Shown here in pieces: positions 25,701-32,104 of a stretch of 64,000 nt of DNA. Position 1 is the first letter of the stretch, and every line of letters starts with the position of its first letter. Made by a program: the position numbers and the translations under genes. Origin of the DNA: SIG589 sp045652465 (GTDB taxonomy: Bacteria > Bacillota > Clostridia > Oscillospirales > Acutalibacteraceae); assembly GCA_045652465.1 (NCBI GenBank), contig JAZRUI010000004.1, positions 40,012 to 104,011 on the forward strand, read 5' to 3'. The notes beneath the pieces are model-generated. The model worked only from the letters and a program-made list of their open reading frames with translations, did not search any database and had not been told where the DNA came from.

Positions 25701-27222
25701 TTGGAAGGGCGACACCGTTTATCACGAGCCCGCTCTCATCTACAAAGATAGAACCGAAATCAAGCTTATGTATCCCGTTAAGGATATCGTTTCTGTTCGC
25801 TCCTATGATTTACAGACCTACTATGTTGAGGGCTACGATTTCGAAATCAATGCAGAAGGTAATTTAGTTCTTCTCCCCGGCACCAGAATTACCAGCTTGA
25901 AGAACTGGACTCCCACCGTTCCCGCTGATTCCGAAGAAAAGCATTGGAATTCCGATGATGCGGATGTTGGAATTGCCGAAATCAGCGATGGAACCTGCAC
26001 CTCTAAGTCGATTGTTGTTACCTATGTTCACGAAGATAACTGGGCAGGCACCAAGCAAACATCTGTTGAGGATGAGCTTGATGTATTCCAGAAGCTCCGC
26101 GATGGCGAAGATGTTCACATCGTATTCTACGGCGACTCGATGACCAGCGGCTGGAGCGCCAGCGGCGGTAAGACCGATGTTTACACCGCGGAAAACGACG
26201 GAACCACAACCTCCAGCGGCGTTTACTTCGCTCCCTATGCACCCAACTGGATGACAATGTTCATCGAGGGACTTAAAGCTGAATATCCCGATGCCAACAT
26301 CACCTGGGAGAACCTCTCCTTGGGCGGCAAGACTTCCAGCTGGGGCCTTACAAACTTCGAGGCTCGCTATCAGCTCCTCAATAACAAGGACATCGACCTC
26401 TTCCTCATCGGCTGGGGTATCAACGATGACAATGCAGGCGTAACAGCCGCAAATTTCAAGGCTTCTCAGCAGGGCATCGTTAATGCTGTTCGTGCTAAGT
26501 GCTCGGATGTTTCCATCCTCTTCTACGGCGCAAACTGCACTAACACCTATGGCAATGGTTACGAAAAGGAAACCCTCCTTGGCTACGAAGCTGTTAACAT
26601 GGAAATCGCAGCTGCTACCAAAAATGCAGCAGCAACCAAGCTTACTTCCCTCTTTATGGATATAAACGAGCGCAAGGAAGTTTGCGACCTTCTTTCCAAC
26701 AACTACAACCATGCTAACGACTTTGGCTGCCGCCTCTATGCACAGACAATGCTCGCAGCAATGCAGAAGAAGTACACCTCTACTGCAGCAACTCCCGCTG
26801 CTCCGACAGTAGCAGGCAAGGATAAGCGCAGCGTTACCCTTACCGCTATTGCAGGCTATGAGTATTCTATGGACGGTGTAAACTGGACTACAAACAATGT
26901 ATTTACCGGTCTTACCCCCGACACCACCTACACCTTCTATCAGCGCGTTGCTCGTACTGAAGACACATTTGAGAGCGCCGCAAGCGCCACCCTCACCGTT
27001 ACTACTGATGCTATCATCTATACTGTCGGTGAGCTTAACAACGATGGCATTATCGATACCGATGATGTAGTTCTCATCCTCCAGTACATCCAGAATCCTT
27101 CGGCAGTTAACTTCACCGAAGAGCAGCTTCTCGCCGCTGATACCAACGCTGATGGCAACATTGATGACCTCGATGCTGTTCGCATCTTAAGCTATGTAGT
27201 TGGTTTAATCGATTCCCTATAA
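22741..27222 (+). CDS. Exported multidomain SGNH hydrolase with dockerin
   Basis: 1493 residues. A Sec signal peptide (1 to about 29) is followed by three jelly-roll-type carbohydrate-binding-like regions (about 30-250, 318-530, 687-900), each opening with a motif such as LIVNGDFE, IVDGNFE or IVDGAFD. Between them lie two InlB-B-like repeats with the FLGWY core. A beta domain (about 977-1090) precedes an SGNH esterase domain: GDSMTSGWS (about 1130), GWGINDDN (about 1224) and the NHAND His (about 1324). A fibronectin-III-like segment and a type I dockerin with duplicated Ca-binding loops (NNDGIIDTDD, NADGNIDDLD) close it. Likely a cell-surface or cellulosomal carbohydrate esterase; substrate unknown. 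Confidence 0.9.
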   Translation: MKKTLSIILAVLMIVGTLSVLTILPTTAEESGPVNLIVNGDFEGVDTNGDGTVDKWGYDADDQAASTYPGEFVENRPYGWRTNHATYGNAVTSYGSTIEPAGYITNYNNIVGSVNRGQIMFQDVRLEAGKTYVASAKLGFRPNTEDPTAQTAWSIDMFMDAETGITNANRSVVGTVDWSVRKALAFEKIEGTDLYGAGDMTDETFTFNADDFIAANNLTPGADGKYHARLVIYNYSWSAAATFCSLIDDITLYECASISAGNGGYVTGDTDATTGEDFTVTAVPYYGNTFLGWYEGDTLVSSDVTYSGKLNKSIVAKFNVYNQIVDGNFESGTTAGQDFFNAKSNAANAGHNVVIDNPTGGTVHGDKVLKVNPATAVNTNCDILTIPFQVKKNTRYVMHLSYYSVDLDGTGYVGLFSDTSFQNGWTRSTYAKNVTYHWETEGSTNLGAWTVFGGHGLTYAMMRDQTHATVGAGKNKWIDYWVTFETGEETTIFADGQDTANMFFLFGVSNSTTNTYYVDNVSITEAKSTANDAIKAVAGENGTVSVAQSILDSVCYVANNNAKVGTASTAVAGTEAYSQVAIATYTAKANNGFIFTGWYDENNNLVSTEATTTFSKNGTYTAKFGQGHACGDGGYLVDNGDGTVTAKAYYGNIFLGWYDGSTLKTADATVANNGAEKYTATFAVNNQIVDGAFDTAAGLEKWQANEYSNVFHIEDADGLSGKGMNAYSNGNSMMAIRYPLTVKKNTAYKLQFNMKIGNVTATSETATPVWSPMISGSPTGPDWGNWPKLDSYTITLQSMTDPTKIYINSGLDTANIHQANFYELKEIFGTDWINVTIDIAFDDDTSYSGKGNLFENSDTATVYFALGHNFAKNQTGAIYDNMSFYEDADLVQLSHKENVRPIRQGIGPMAVGNEYSFSLEKDADVSATVKHNGVTVNAVNGVYTVTLADTNDITVALANDSEYPEMGKDMDGNDLTKYDLDLYTQKVWKGDTVYHEPALIYKDRTEIKLMYPVKDIVSVRSYDLQTYYVEGYDFEINAEGNLVLLPGTRITSLKNWTPTVPADSEEKHWNSDDADVGIAEISDGTCTSKSIVVTYVHEDNWAGTKQTSVEDELDVFQKLRDGEDVHIVFYGDSMTSGWSASGGKTDVYTAENDGTTTSSGVYFAPYAPNWMTMFIEGLKAEYPDANITWENLSLGGKTSSWGLTNFEARYQLLNNKDIDLFLIGWGINDDNAGVTAANFKASQQGIVNAVRAKCSDVSILFYGANCTNTYGNGYEKETLLGYEAVNMEIAAATKNAAATKLTSLFMDINERKEVCDLLSNNYNHANDFGCRLYAQTMLAAMQKKYTSTAATPAAPTVAGKDKRSVTLTAIAGYEYSMDGVNWTTNNVFTGLTPDTTYTFYQRVARTEDTFESAASATLTVTTDAIIYTVGELNNDGIIDTDDVVLILQYIQNPSAVNFTEEQLLAADTNADGNIDDLDAVRILSYVVGLIDSL
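27027..27219 (+). other. Type I dockerin domain
   Basis: The last 65 residues of the exported protein carry two EF-hand-like loops with alternating D/N residues and the VVLILQYI and AVRILSYVV helices, the dockerin pattern. It implies that a cohesin-bearing scaffoldin is encoded elsewhere in this genome. Confidence 0.92.
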
Positions 27223-27230
27223 ACAATAAA

Positions 27231-27258
27231 AACCTGCGAGGAAACTCGCAGGTTTTTT
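27231..27258 (+). terminator. Intrinsic terminator after the dockerin gene
   Basis: A perfect 10-bp stem (27231-27240 with 27245-27254) with a GAAA tetraloop, then T. Confidence 0.95.
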
Positions 27259-27364
27259 ATTGCCCTTTAAACATAGGCTTTATGGATATTCCATCTTATT
27301 ATAGCATTTGAAAAACTCGATTTCATTTGCTGGCAGCATAATTTTTTGGAACCCCAAAAACCGC

Positions 27365-27393
27365 TTGACAAGGCGTTTTTTGCTTGTTACTAT
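27365..27393 (+). promoter_or_regulatory. Promoter of the small HTH gene
   Basis: TTGACA (27365-27370), 17-bp spacer, TACTAT (27388-27393). Confidence 0.75.
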
Positions 27394-27425
27394 AGTATAA
27401 AATAGTATTTTTTATGGGGTGGAAT

Positions 27426-27851
27426 ATGGAAAAAAGAGATACCCAAAAAATCGTTGAAGAGCTAAAGCTTTGTCCCGATTTCAAAACATTTTACGATGAA
27501 AATCGTCAGTATATGGTAGATGCATCCCTAAGCGATATGCTTTGTGAACTCATGGAAAAAAAGGGTCTTAAGAAGACCGATGTCATACATAACTCCGAAC
27601 TCTCCGAGGTTTATGCATATCAAATCCTTTCGGGCATCAGAATCCCTGAACGCAAGAAGCTTTTATGCATCGCTATCGCAATGGGACTGACCCTCGATGA
27701 GGTTCAAAATGTTTTGCAATGCGCAGGTTATGCGCCGCTCTATGTAAGACTTCCGTTTGACAGCGTTTTGCTTTACGGCATTTGCCAAAAGATGTCGGTT
27801 ATGGATATAAACGGGCTGCTCTTTGAATACGGACTTGAAACATTAGGATAA
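27426..27851 (+). CDS. XRE-like HTH protein
   Basis: 141 residues from ATG at 27426, with GGGGTGG upstream; an in-frame ATG at 27414 overlaps that site. The centre (LCELMEKKGLKKTDVIHNSELSEVYAYQILSG) has the spacing of a Cro/CI-type helix-turn-helix, followed by RIPERKKLLCIAIAMGL, typical of phage-repressor-like proteins. The C-terminus is short and holds no known ligand domain. Monocistronic, with a strong promoter and terminator. Similar small proteins are common in gut Clostridia; targets unknown. Confidence 0.75.
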   Translation: MEKRDTQKIVEELKLCPDFKTFYDENRQYMVDASLSDMLCELMEKKGLKKTDVIHNSELSEVYAYQILSGIRIPERKKLLCIAIAMGLTLDEVQNVLQCAGYAPLYVRLPFDSVLLYGICQKMSVMDINGLLFEYGLETLG

Positions 27852-27852
27852 T

Positions 27853-27882
27853 AAAAAGGACTGCGATTCGGCAGTCCTTTTT
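27853..27882. terminator. Bidirectional terminator between HTH and SDR genes
   Basis: A 12-bp stem (27853-27864 with 27871-27882), 6-nt loop, A and T runs on both sides. Confidence 0.93.
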
Positions 27883-27887
27883 TTATT

Positions 27888-28658
27888 TTAATATTTTTGC
27901 TGAATACACCAAAATTTCATCATAAGGCGCTGCGGCAGGAGTTTTGACAGGAGATGGGTAAACTTAACATATAAGCCGTAGGTGGACATATCCTTGCCTT
28001 TTTGGGCATCCTTAAACGCTTTGGCGGCCACCTTGTTTGTCGGCTTCATTCCGAAAAAATTAGTAACATTTTTCGAGGCGCCGATATCGCCGCGGTCCAT
28101 AAGTCCTGTTTTCATCCAGCCGGGGCAAACCGCCGTTGCGGTTATCCCGCGCGATTTCAGTTCAACATTTAAAGAGCGGGTGTAATGGCGGACAAAAACC
28201 TTGGTTGCGCTATAAACATTTTGAAACGGGAGCGGAAAGAAGGCGCTTTGGGATGAGATATTGAGGATGCGACTTCCCTTCTCCATAAACGGAATTGCAA
28301 TAAGTCCGAGCGCAACAACCGCGGATATATTAACATCAATCATATTAAGGGTTTCGGCAGGAGTTTGACCATCAAACGAGCAAAATTTCGAATAACCCGC
28401 GTTGTTGACAAGATAGGAGATTTGGGGGGATTCGGCTTTTAGAAGTTCTTCGATTTTCGAAAGGCTCGAGCGCTCCGCTAAATCAAGCAGGATAACGCGA
28501 ACAACCGAGCCGAGTTCTTCTTTAACCGCGGCAAGCGCCTTTTCGTTTCGGGCAATAGCCCAAATCTCATCTATTCCCTCTTCGGCAGCAATAAGGCGCA
28601 TAAACTCTCGCCCAAATCCGCCGCCCGCGCCGGTCACTATTGCGATGTTCTTCTTCAT
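27888..28658 (-). CDS. Short-chain dehydrogenase/reductase
   Basis: 256 residues from ATG at 28658, where a CGGAG site is present; the longer open frame upstream runs into non-coding repeats and is rejected. Motifs: cofactor loop TGAGGGFG (about 9-16), NNAG, active-site Ser (NISSQSAF) and YSATK. The C-terminal third (KLLPQRLMMKFW) resembles the DltE/YqjQ branch of SDRs acting on lipids or ketones. Substrate unknown. Confidence 0.9.
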   Translation of the reverse strand: MKKNIAIVTGAGGGFGREFMRLIAAEEGIDEIWAIARNEKALAAVKEELGSVVRVILLDLAERSSLSKIEELLKAESPQISYLVNNAGYSKFCSFDGQTPAETLNMIDVNISAVVALGLIAIPFMEKGSRILNISSQSAFFPLPFQNVYSATKVFVRHYTRSLNVELKSRGITATAVCPGWMKTGLMDRGDIGASKNVTNFFGMKPTNKVAAKAFKDAQKGKDMSTYGLYVKFTHLLSKLLPQRLMMKFWCIQQKY

Positions 28659-28798
28659 ATCAAAACTCCGTTTCAAAGCTTCGCTGAGGCGAAGGCTGTT
28701 TTTGGCATATTTTTCAAACTTTAGTATATTGCGTTTAGAGCGCCAATATTCATTATATATAATAGCATAGCGGCAATTTGTTTTCAAGAAAGCATAAA

Positions 28799-28845
28799 AA
28801 AAGCACATTCTTTCGAATGTGCTTTTTGGCTGGGGAATAGGGATT
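28799..28845 (-). repeat. 47-bp direct repeat: tRNA-Gln 3' end plus terminator (distal)
   Basis: Identical to 28978-29024. In transcript sense it holds the last 19 nt of tRNA-Gln including CCA, then its 28-nt terminator hairpin. No tRNA body precedes this copy. Confidence 0.95.
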
Positions 28846-28977
28846 TTTCCGCGCACTTCCGTGCGCTATCGCCTCGCTAACGCTCGTTGCCCACGGCAGC
28901 GAAAACAGTTCCCCGAACTGTTTTCTTCCGCTATGCTCCTGCCTTGTTCGAATCCCTGTAAAGCATATACAAAAAAT
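28846..28977 (-). mobile_element. 132-bp structured insert between tRNA-Gln 3' end copies
   Basis: Read on the minus strand the insert shows an inverted T-arm sequence (GGGATTCGAAC), two perfect hairpins (AAAACAGTTC with a 3-nt loop; GCGCAC with a GGAA loop) and joins the duplicated tRNA end through AATCCC, which can pair with the initial GGGATT. It is much more GC-rich than surrounding non-coding DNA. No coding potential is credible. The layout resembles a minimal element with tRNA-end attachment sites and no integrase; mobility is an inference. Confidence 0.6.
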
Positions 28978-29005
28978 AAAAGCACATTCTTTCGAATGTG
29001 CTTTT
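28978..29005 (-). terminator. Terminator of tRNA-Gln
   Basis: A 12-bp stem (AAAAGCACATTC and its complement) with a GAAA loop in transcript sense, then a T-rich tract. The same 28-nt hairpin occurs at 28799-28826 and, on the plus strand, after tRNA-Ala at 29299-29326. Confidence 0.9.
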
Positions 29006-29024
29006 TGGCTGGGGAATAGGGATT
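28978..29024 (-). repeat. 47-bp direct repeat: tRNA-Gln 3' end plus terminator (proximal)
   Basis: The authentic copy, contiguous with the tRNA-Gln body. Copy period is 179 bp. Confidence 0.95.
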
Positions 29025-29079
29025 CGAACCCCAACAAACAGAGTCAGAGTCTGTCGTGCTACCGTTACACTATTCCCCA
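29006..29079 (-). tRNA. tRNA-Gln (anticodon CTG)
   Basis: 74 nt with encoded CCA. The acceptor TGGGGAA pairs with TTCCCCA; the anticodon arm ACAGA-CTCTGAC-TCTGT has CTG at positions 34-36; the T-arm TTCGAAT is normal. It reads CAG. Strong own promoter upstream. Confidence 0.97.
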
Positions 29080-29099
29080 AAGTCTGACCGACAAATGAT

Positions 29100-29127
29100 A
29101 TTATATAACTTTTTCAAGAAATGTCAA
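29100..29127 (-). promoter_or_regulatory. Promoter of tRNA-Gln
   Basis: On the minus strand: consensus TTGACA (-35), 16-bp spacer, consensus TATAAT (-10), about 20 nt before the tRNA. Confidence 0.85.
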
Positions 29128-29177
29128 GTATAAAATGTGCTATTTTTAACCTTTTTATGCAAAGATTAAAAAAATAC

Positions 29178-29206
29178 TTGATTTTTGATTTGGTATGTGG
29201 TAGTAT
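29178..29206 (+). promoter_or_regulatory. Promoter of tRNA-Ala
   Basis: TTGATT (29178-29183), 17-bp spacer, TAGTAT (29201-29206), 16 nt before the tRNA. Confidence 0.75.
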
Positions 29207-29222
29207 ATCACTTGCAGTTTAT

Positions 29223-29298
29223 GGGGTTTTAGCGCAGTTGGTAGCGCACCACACTGGCAGTGTGGGGGTCAGGGGTTCGAATCCCCTAAGCTCCACCA
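29223..29298 (+). tRNA. tRNA-Ala (anticodon GGC)
   Basis: 76 nt with encoded CCA. The acceptor GGGGTTT pairs with AAGCTCC (two G-U pairs); the anticodon stem CCACA/TGTGG encloses loop CTGGCAG, giving anticodon GGC for Ala GCC/GCU codons. T-arm GGTTCGAATCC is normal. Confidence 0.96.
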
Positions 29299-29331
29299 TA
29301 AAAGCACATTCGAAAGAATGTGCTTTTATTT
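29299..29331. terminator. Terminator of tRNA-Ala, shared hairpin
   Basis: In transcript sense identical to the tRNA-Gln terminator over 28 nt. It lies just before the end of the araC-type gene on the minus strand and may also serve that gene. Confidence 0.92.
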
Positions 29332-29333
29332 TT

Positions 29334-30146
29334 TTATTTATATAAAATGTTTTGGGAATATTTTTTAGGCGAAATGCCTTTATGCCTCTTAAAAATATGG
29401 ATGAAATAGCTCAAATCATTAAAACCGCAATCAAGAGCTGTTTCGGTTACGCTTTTACCCATTAAAAGCATTTCACACGCCATATCAATTCTATATGTGG
29501 AAATATATTCCATCGGGGTTTGCCCTGTGATCTCTTTGAAAATATTACAAAAATAGTTAGGGCTCATTGAGCTTTGTTTTGCTAACTCCGCAAGAGTAAT
29601 TCCACCCGAAAAATTCTCCTCGATATAAACGAGTGATGGCTTTATTCTTTCGGAACTATATTTTCCAAGGCTGCGATGGTCGTCTTGCTTTTGATAGGAG
29701 CAAAGCGCAATTTTGTTAAGATTGCTGACAACCTCAAATTCATATCCTTCATTTTTTTGACGAAGATTTTCGAATAAAAGGTCAACATATTGATTGTTTT
29801 CAAAGAAGACAGGAGATATAATTTGAGACTTAATATAGCTCCTTATTTTTGGGGTTGAGTATAAAAGCGTGGGAGAGAATACCGAGCATTCGTAAACGCA
29901 GTTTTCAGGCTCCGCACCATGGGTTACACCGCTGGGAACATATAGACTGTTTCCTTCGTTTAACACAAAGCTATCATCGCCCGCATTAACCTTAAGTTTG
30001 CCCGAAAGCACTTGAATAATTTCAATATCCTTATGCCAATGGGTTTGCATATAATAACGCGGATTGTTTTGGTTTACAAAATAATAGGATATTGGAAAAT
30101 CCAAGGTTCCTCTTTGCAAAATTTCATGGAAATATGATAATGCCAT
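29334..30146 (-). CDS. AraC family regulator of the fucose locus
   Basis: 270 residues. An N-terminal cupin (MQTHWHKDIEIIQVLSGKL, YVPSGVTHGAEPE) is followed by two C-terminal HTH motifs (ITLAELAKQSSMSPNYFCNIFKE; VTETALDCGFNDLSYFIHIFKR). It diverges from fucI with overlapping promoters, so it most likely responds to L-fucose or a derivative and controls fucI and the fucosidase. The effector is an inference from position. Confidence 0.93.
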   Translation of the reverse strand: MALSYFHEILQRGTLDFPISYYFVNQNNPRYYMQTHWHKDIEIIQVLSGKLKVNAGDDSFVLNEGNSLYVPSGVTHGAEPENCVYECSVFSPTLLYSTPKIRSYIKSQIISPVFFENNQYVDLLFENLRQKNEGYEFEVVSNLNKIALCSYQKQDDHRSLGKYSSERIKPSLVYIEENFSGGITLAELAKQSSMSPNYFCNIFKEITGQTPMEYISTYRIDMACEMLLMGKSVTETALDCGFNDLSYFIHIFKRHKGISPKKYSQNILYK

Positions 30147-30186
30147 GGTTTTTCTCCTGCATCGTAAATTTCTTATATTTTATTAC

Positions 30187-30216
30187 ATTATAACACAAGT
30201 TTTCAACTAAAAACAA
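30187..30216 (-). promoter_or_regulatory. Promoter of the araC-type gene
   Basis: On the minus strand: TTGTTT (-35, 30211-30216), 18-bp spacer, TATAAT (-10, 30187-30192). Its -35 lies 3 bp from the fucI -10 box. Confidence 0.6.
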
Positions 30217-30219
30217 TAG

Positions 30220-30225
30220 TATAAT
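30220..30225 (+). promoter_or_regulatory. -10 box of the fucI promoter
   Basis: A consensus TATAAT 22 nt before fucI, with no recognisable -35 at 16-18 bp. That is typical of an activator-dependent promoter and fits the adjacent AraC-type regulator. Confidence 0.6.
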
Positions 30226-30247
30226 TATAAAAAAGGAGGAATTATCC

Positions 30248-32077
30248 ATGCCAAAAAACAGATATATAGGAGATTATCCCGCAATTGGTATTCGTCCCAT
30301 CGTAGATGGTAGGCGCGGACCGATGATGCTTCGCGAAAGTTTAGAGGAACAGGTAATGGCTATGGCCAACGCCGCCAAGAAACTGTTTGAGGAGAATCTA
30401 TTTTATTCTAACGGAGAGCCTGTAAGGGTAGTTATGGCTGATAAATCAATAGGCAGAGTGCCCGAGGCTGCGGCCTGTGCCGACAAGTTTAAGAAAGAGG
30501 GCGTGGCGATTACTCTTTCTGTAACACCCTGCTGGTGCTACGGTAGTGAAACCATGGATATGGACCCTCATACAATTAAGGGCATTTGGGGATTTAACGG
30601 CACCGAAAGACCTGGTGCGGTTTACCTCGCCGCCGTTTTGGCAGGTCATGCGCAAAAGGGGCTTCCTGCCTTTGGCATTTACGGACATGAGGTTCAAGAT
30701 CGTGACCAGGTTGATCAAATCCCCGAGGATGTTAAAGAAAAATTGTTGCGTTTTGGCCGAGCTGCAGTTGCGGTTGCCACAATGCGCGGCAAGAGTTATT
30801 TGCAAATAGGCTCACAATGCATGGGAATTGCAGGCTCTATTATAGACCAAGATTTTATGGAATCATATCTTGGTATGCGCGTGGAATCCGTGGACGAGGT
30901 TGAAATTCTTCGCCGCATGGAGGAAGGCATTTACAACGAGGAAGAATATCAAAAGGCCCTCGCATGGACAAAAGAGCACTGCAAAGAAGGCAGGGATGAT
31001 AACCCCGAAAAGGTTGAATTTTTAGGCCAGGAGCGCCGCATTAAATTCACCCCCGAGGAAAAAGAAAAACAGTGGGAATTCACTGTGAAAATGTATTGCA
31101 TAATTAAGGACTTAATGGCAGGAAATCCGAATTTGCCTGATGCCTTTGTTGAAGAAATGGTTGGCCATAATGCTATTGCAGGCGGATTCCAGGGTCAGCG
31201 CCAATGGACGGACCATTGGCCAAACTGCGACTACCCCGAAGCATTGCTCAGCTCTACCTTTGATTATACAGGCGCAAGAGAGCCCTATACCCTGGCAACG
31301 GAAAATGATGTTCTTAACGGAATTAGTATGTTATTTATGCGTTTGTTAACCCATCGCGCACAAATTTTTGCGGATGTTCGAACCTATTGGTCGAGCGAAG
31401 CGGTTGAGCGCGTTGCAGGCTACAAACTTGAAGGCAAGGGCGCCGAAAGCGATGGTATTATTCACCTGTTAAATTCAGGAGCGGCTTGTCTTGATGCTTG
31501 CGGAGAATGCACCGATGAGAATGGCAACGCCACCATGAAAAAATGGTGGGAGGTTACGGACGAGGATATTAAAAAGATGACCGATGCCACTGTTTGGTGC
31601 GAGGCAGGCTTTGACAATTTCCGCGGCGGCGGATTTTCCAGCCATTATACCACCCGCGCGGAGATGCCCTGCACAATGATTAGACTGAATTTGGTTAAGG
31701 GACTTGGCCCTGTGCTGCAAATTGCCGAGGGATGGACCGTAAAGCTGCCCGATGAGGTTTCTGATACTCTTATGGAAAGAACAAACCCGACCTGGCCCTG
31801 CACCTGGTTTGCTCCCCGCTGCGACGGCGATGAGAAGTCGCCGTTTAAGAACGCCTATGAGGTTATGAGCAACTGGGGCGCCAACCACGGAGCGATTTCT
31901 TATGGTCACATCGGCGCCGACCTGATTACCCTATGTTCGATGCTGCGAATTCCCGTTTCTATGCATAATGTTCCGCAAGATAAAATTTTCAGGCCCGCTT
32001 GCTGGAATGCATTCGGCATGGATAAGGAAGGCCAGGATTATAGAGCCTGCAGCACATATGGTCCTTTATATAAATAA
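30248..32077 (+). CDS. fucI: L-fucose isomerase
   Basis: 609 residues, slightly longer than Escherichia coli FucI (591). The N-terminal IGIRPIVDGRRGPMMLRESLEEQ and the TPCWCYGSETMDM and GIYGHEVQDRDQVDQIPEDV segments are typical FucI sequence. It converts L-fucose to L-fuculose (and D-arabinose to D-ribulose) with Mn2+. GGAGGA precedes the ATG. It is followed after 27 nt by a GH29 fucosidase. Fuculokinase, aldolase and transporter genes are not in the window. Confidence 0.96.
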   Translation: MPKNRYIGDYPAIGIRPIVDGRRGPMMLRESLEEQVMAMANAAKKLFEENLFYSNGEPVRVVMADKSIGRVPEAAACADKFKKEGVAITLSVTPCWCYGSETMDMDPHTIKGIWGFNGTERPGAVYLAAVLAGHAQKGLPAFGIYGHEVQDRDQVDQIPEDVKEKLLRFGRAAVAVATMRGKSYLQIGSQCMGIAGSIIDQDFMESYLGMRVESVDEVEILRRMEEGIYNEEEYQKALAWTKEHCKEGRDDNPEKVEFLGQERRIKFTPEEKEKQWEFTVKMYCIIKDLMAGNPNLPDAFVEEMVGHNAIAGGFQGQRQWTDHWPNCDYPEALLSSTFDYTGAREPYTLATENDVLNGISMLFMRLLTHRAQIFADVRTYWSSEAVERVAGYKLEGKGAESDGIIHLLNSGAACLDACGECTDENGNATMKKWWEVTDEDIKKMTDATVWCEAGFDNFRGGGFSSHYTTRAEMPCTMIRLNLVKGLGPVLQIAEGWTVKLPDEVSDTLMERTNPTWPCTWFAPRCDGDEKSPFKNAYEVMSNWGANHGAISYGHIGADLITLCSMLRIPVSMHNVPQDKIFRPACWNAFGMDKEGQDYRACSTYGPLYK

Positions 32078-32104
32078 ACTGTGAGGATAAAGGAAGTGTT
32101 AACC

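Noticed and set aside
22831..25725. Long antisense open frames (424 and 255 codons) opposite the dockerin gene
   Set aside because: They lie wholly within a well-supported coding sequence, have Gly/Val/Cys-rich shadow composition and no ribosome site or family motif.
28753..29037. A 94-codon open frame across the tRNA-Gln repeat
   Set aside because: It covers the tRNA 3' end, two terminators and the structured insert; such frames are a known annotation artefact at repeated tRNA-linked sequence.
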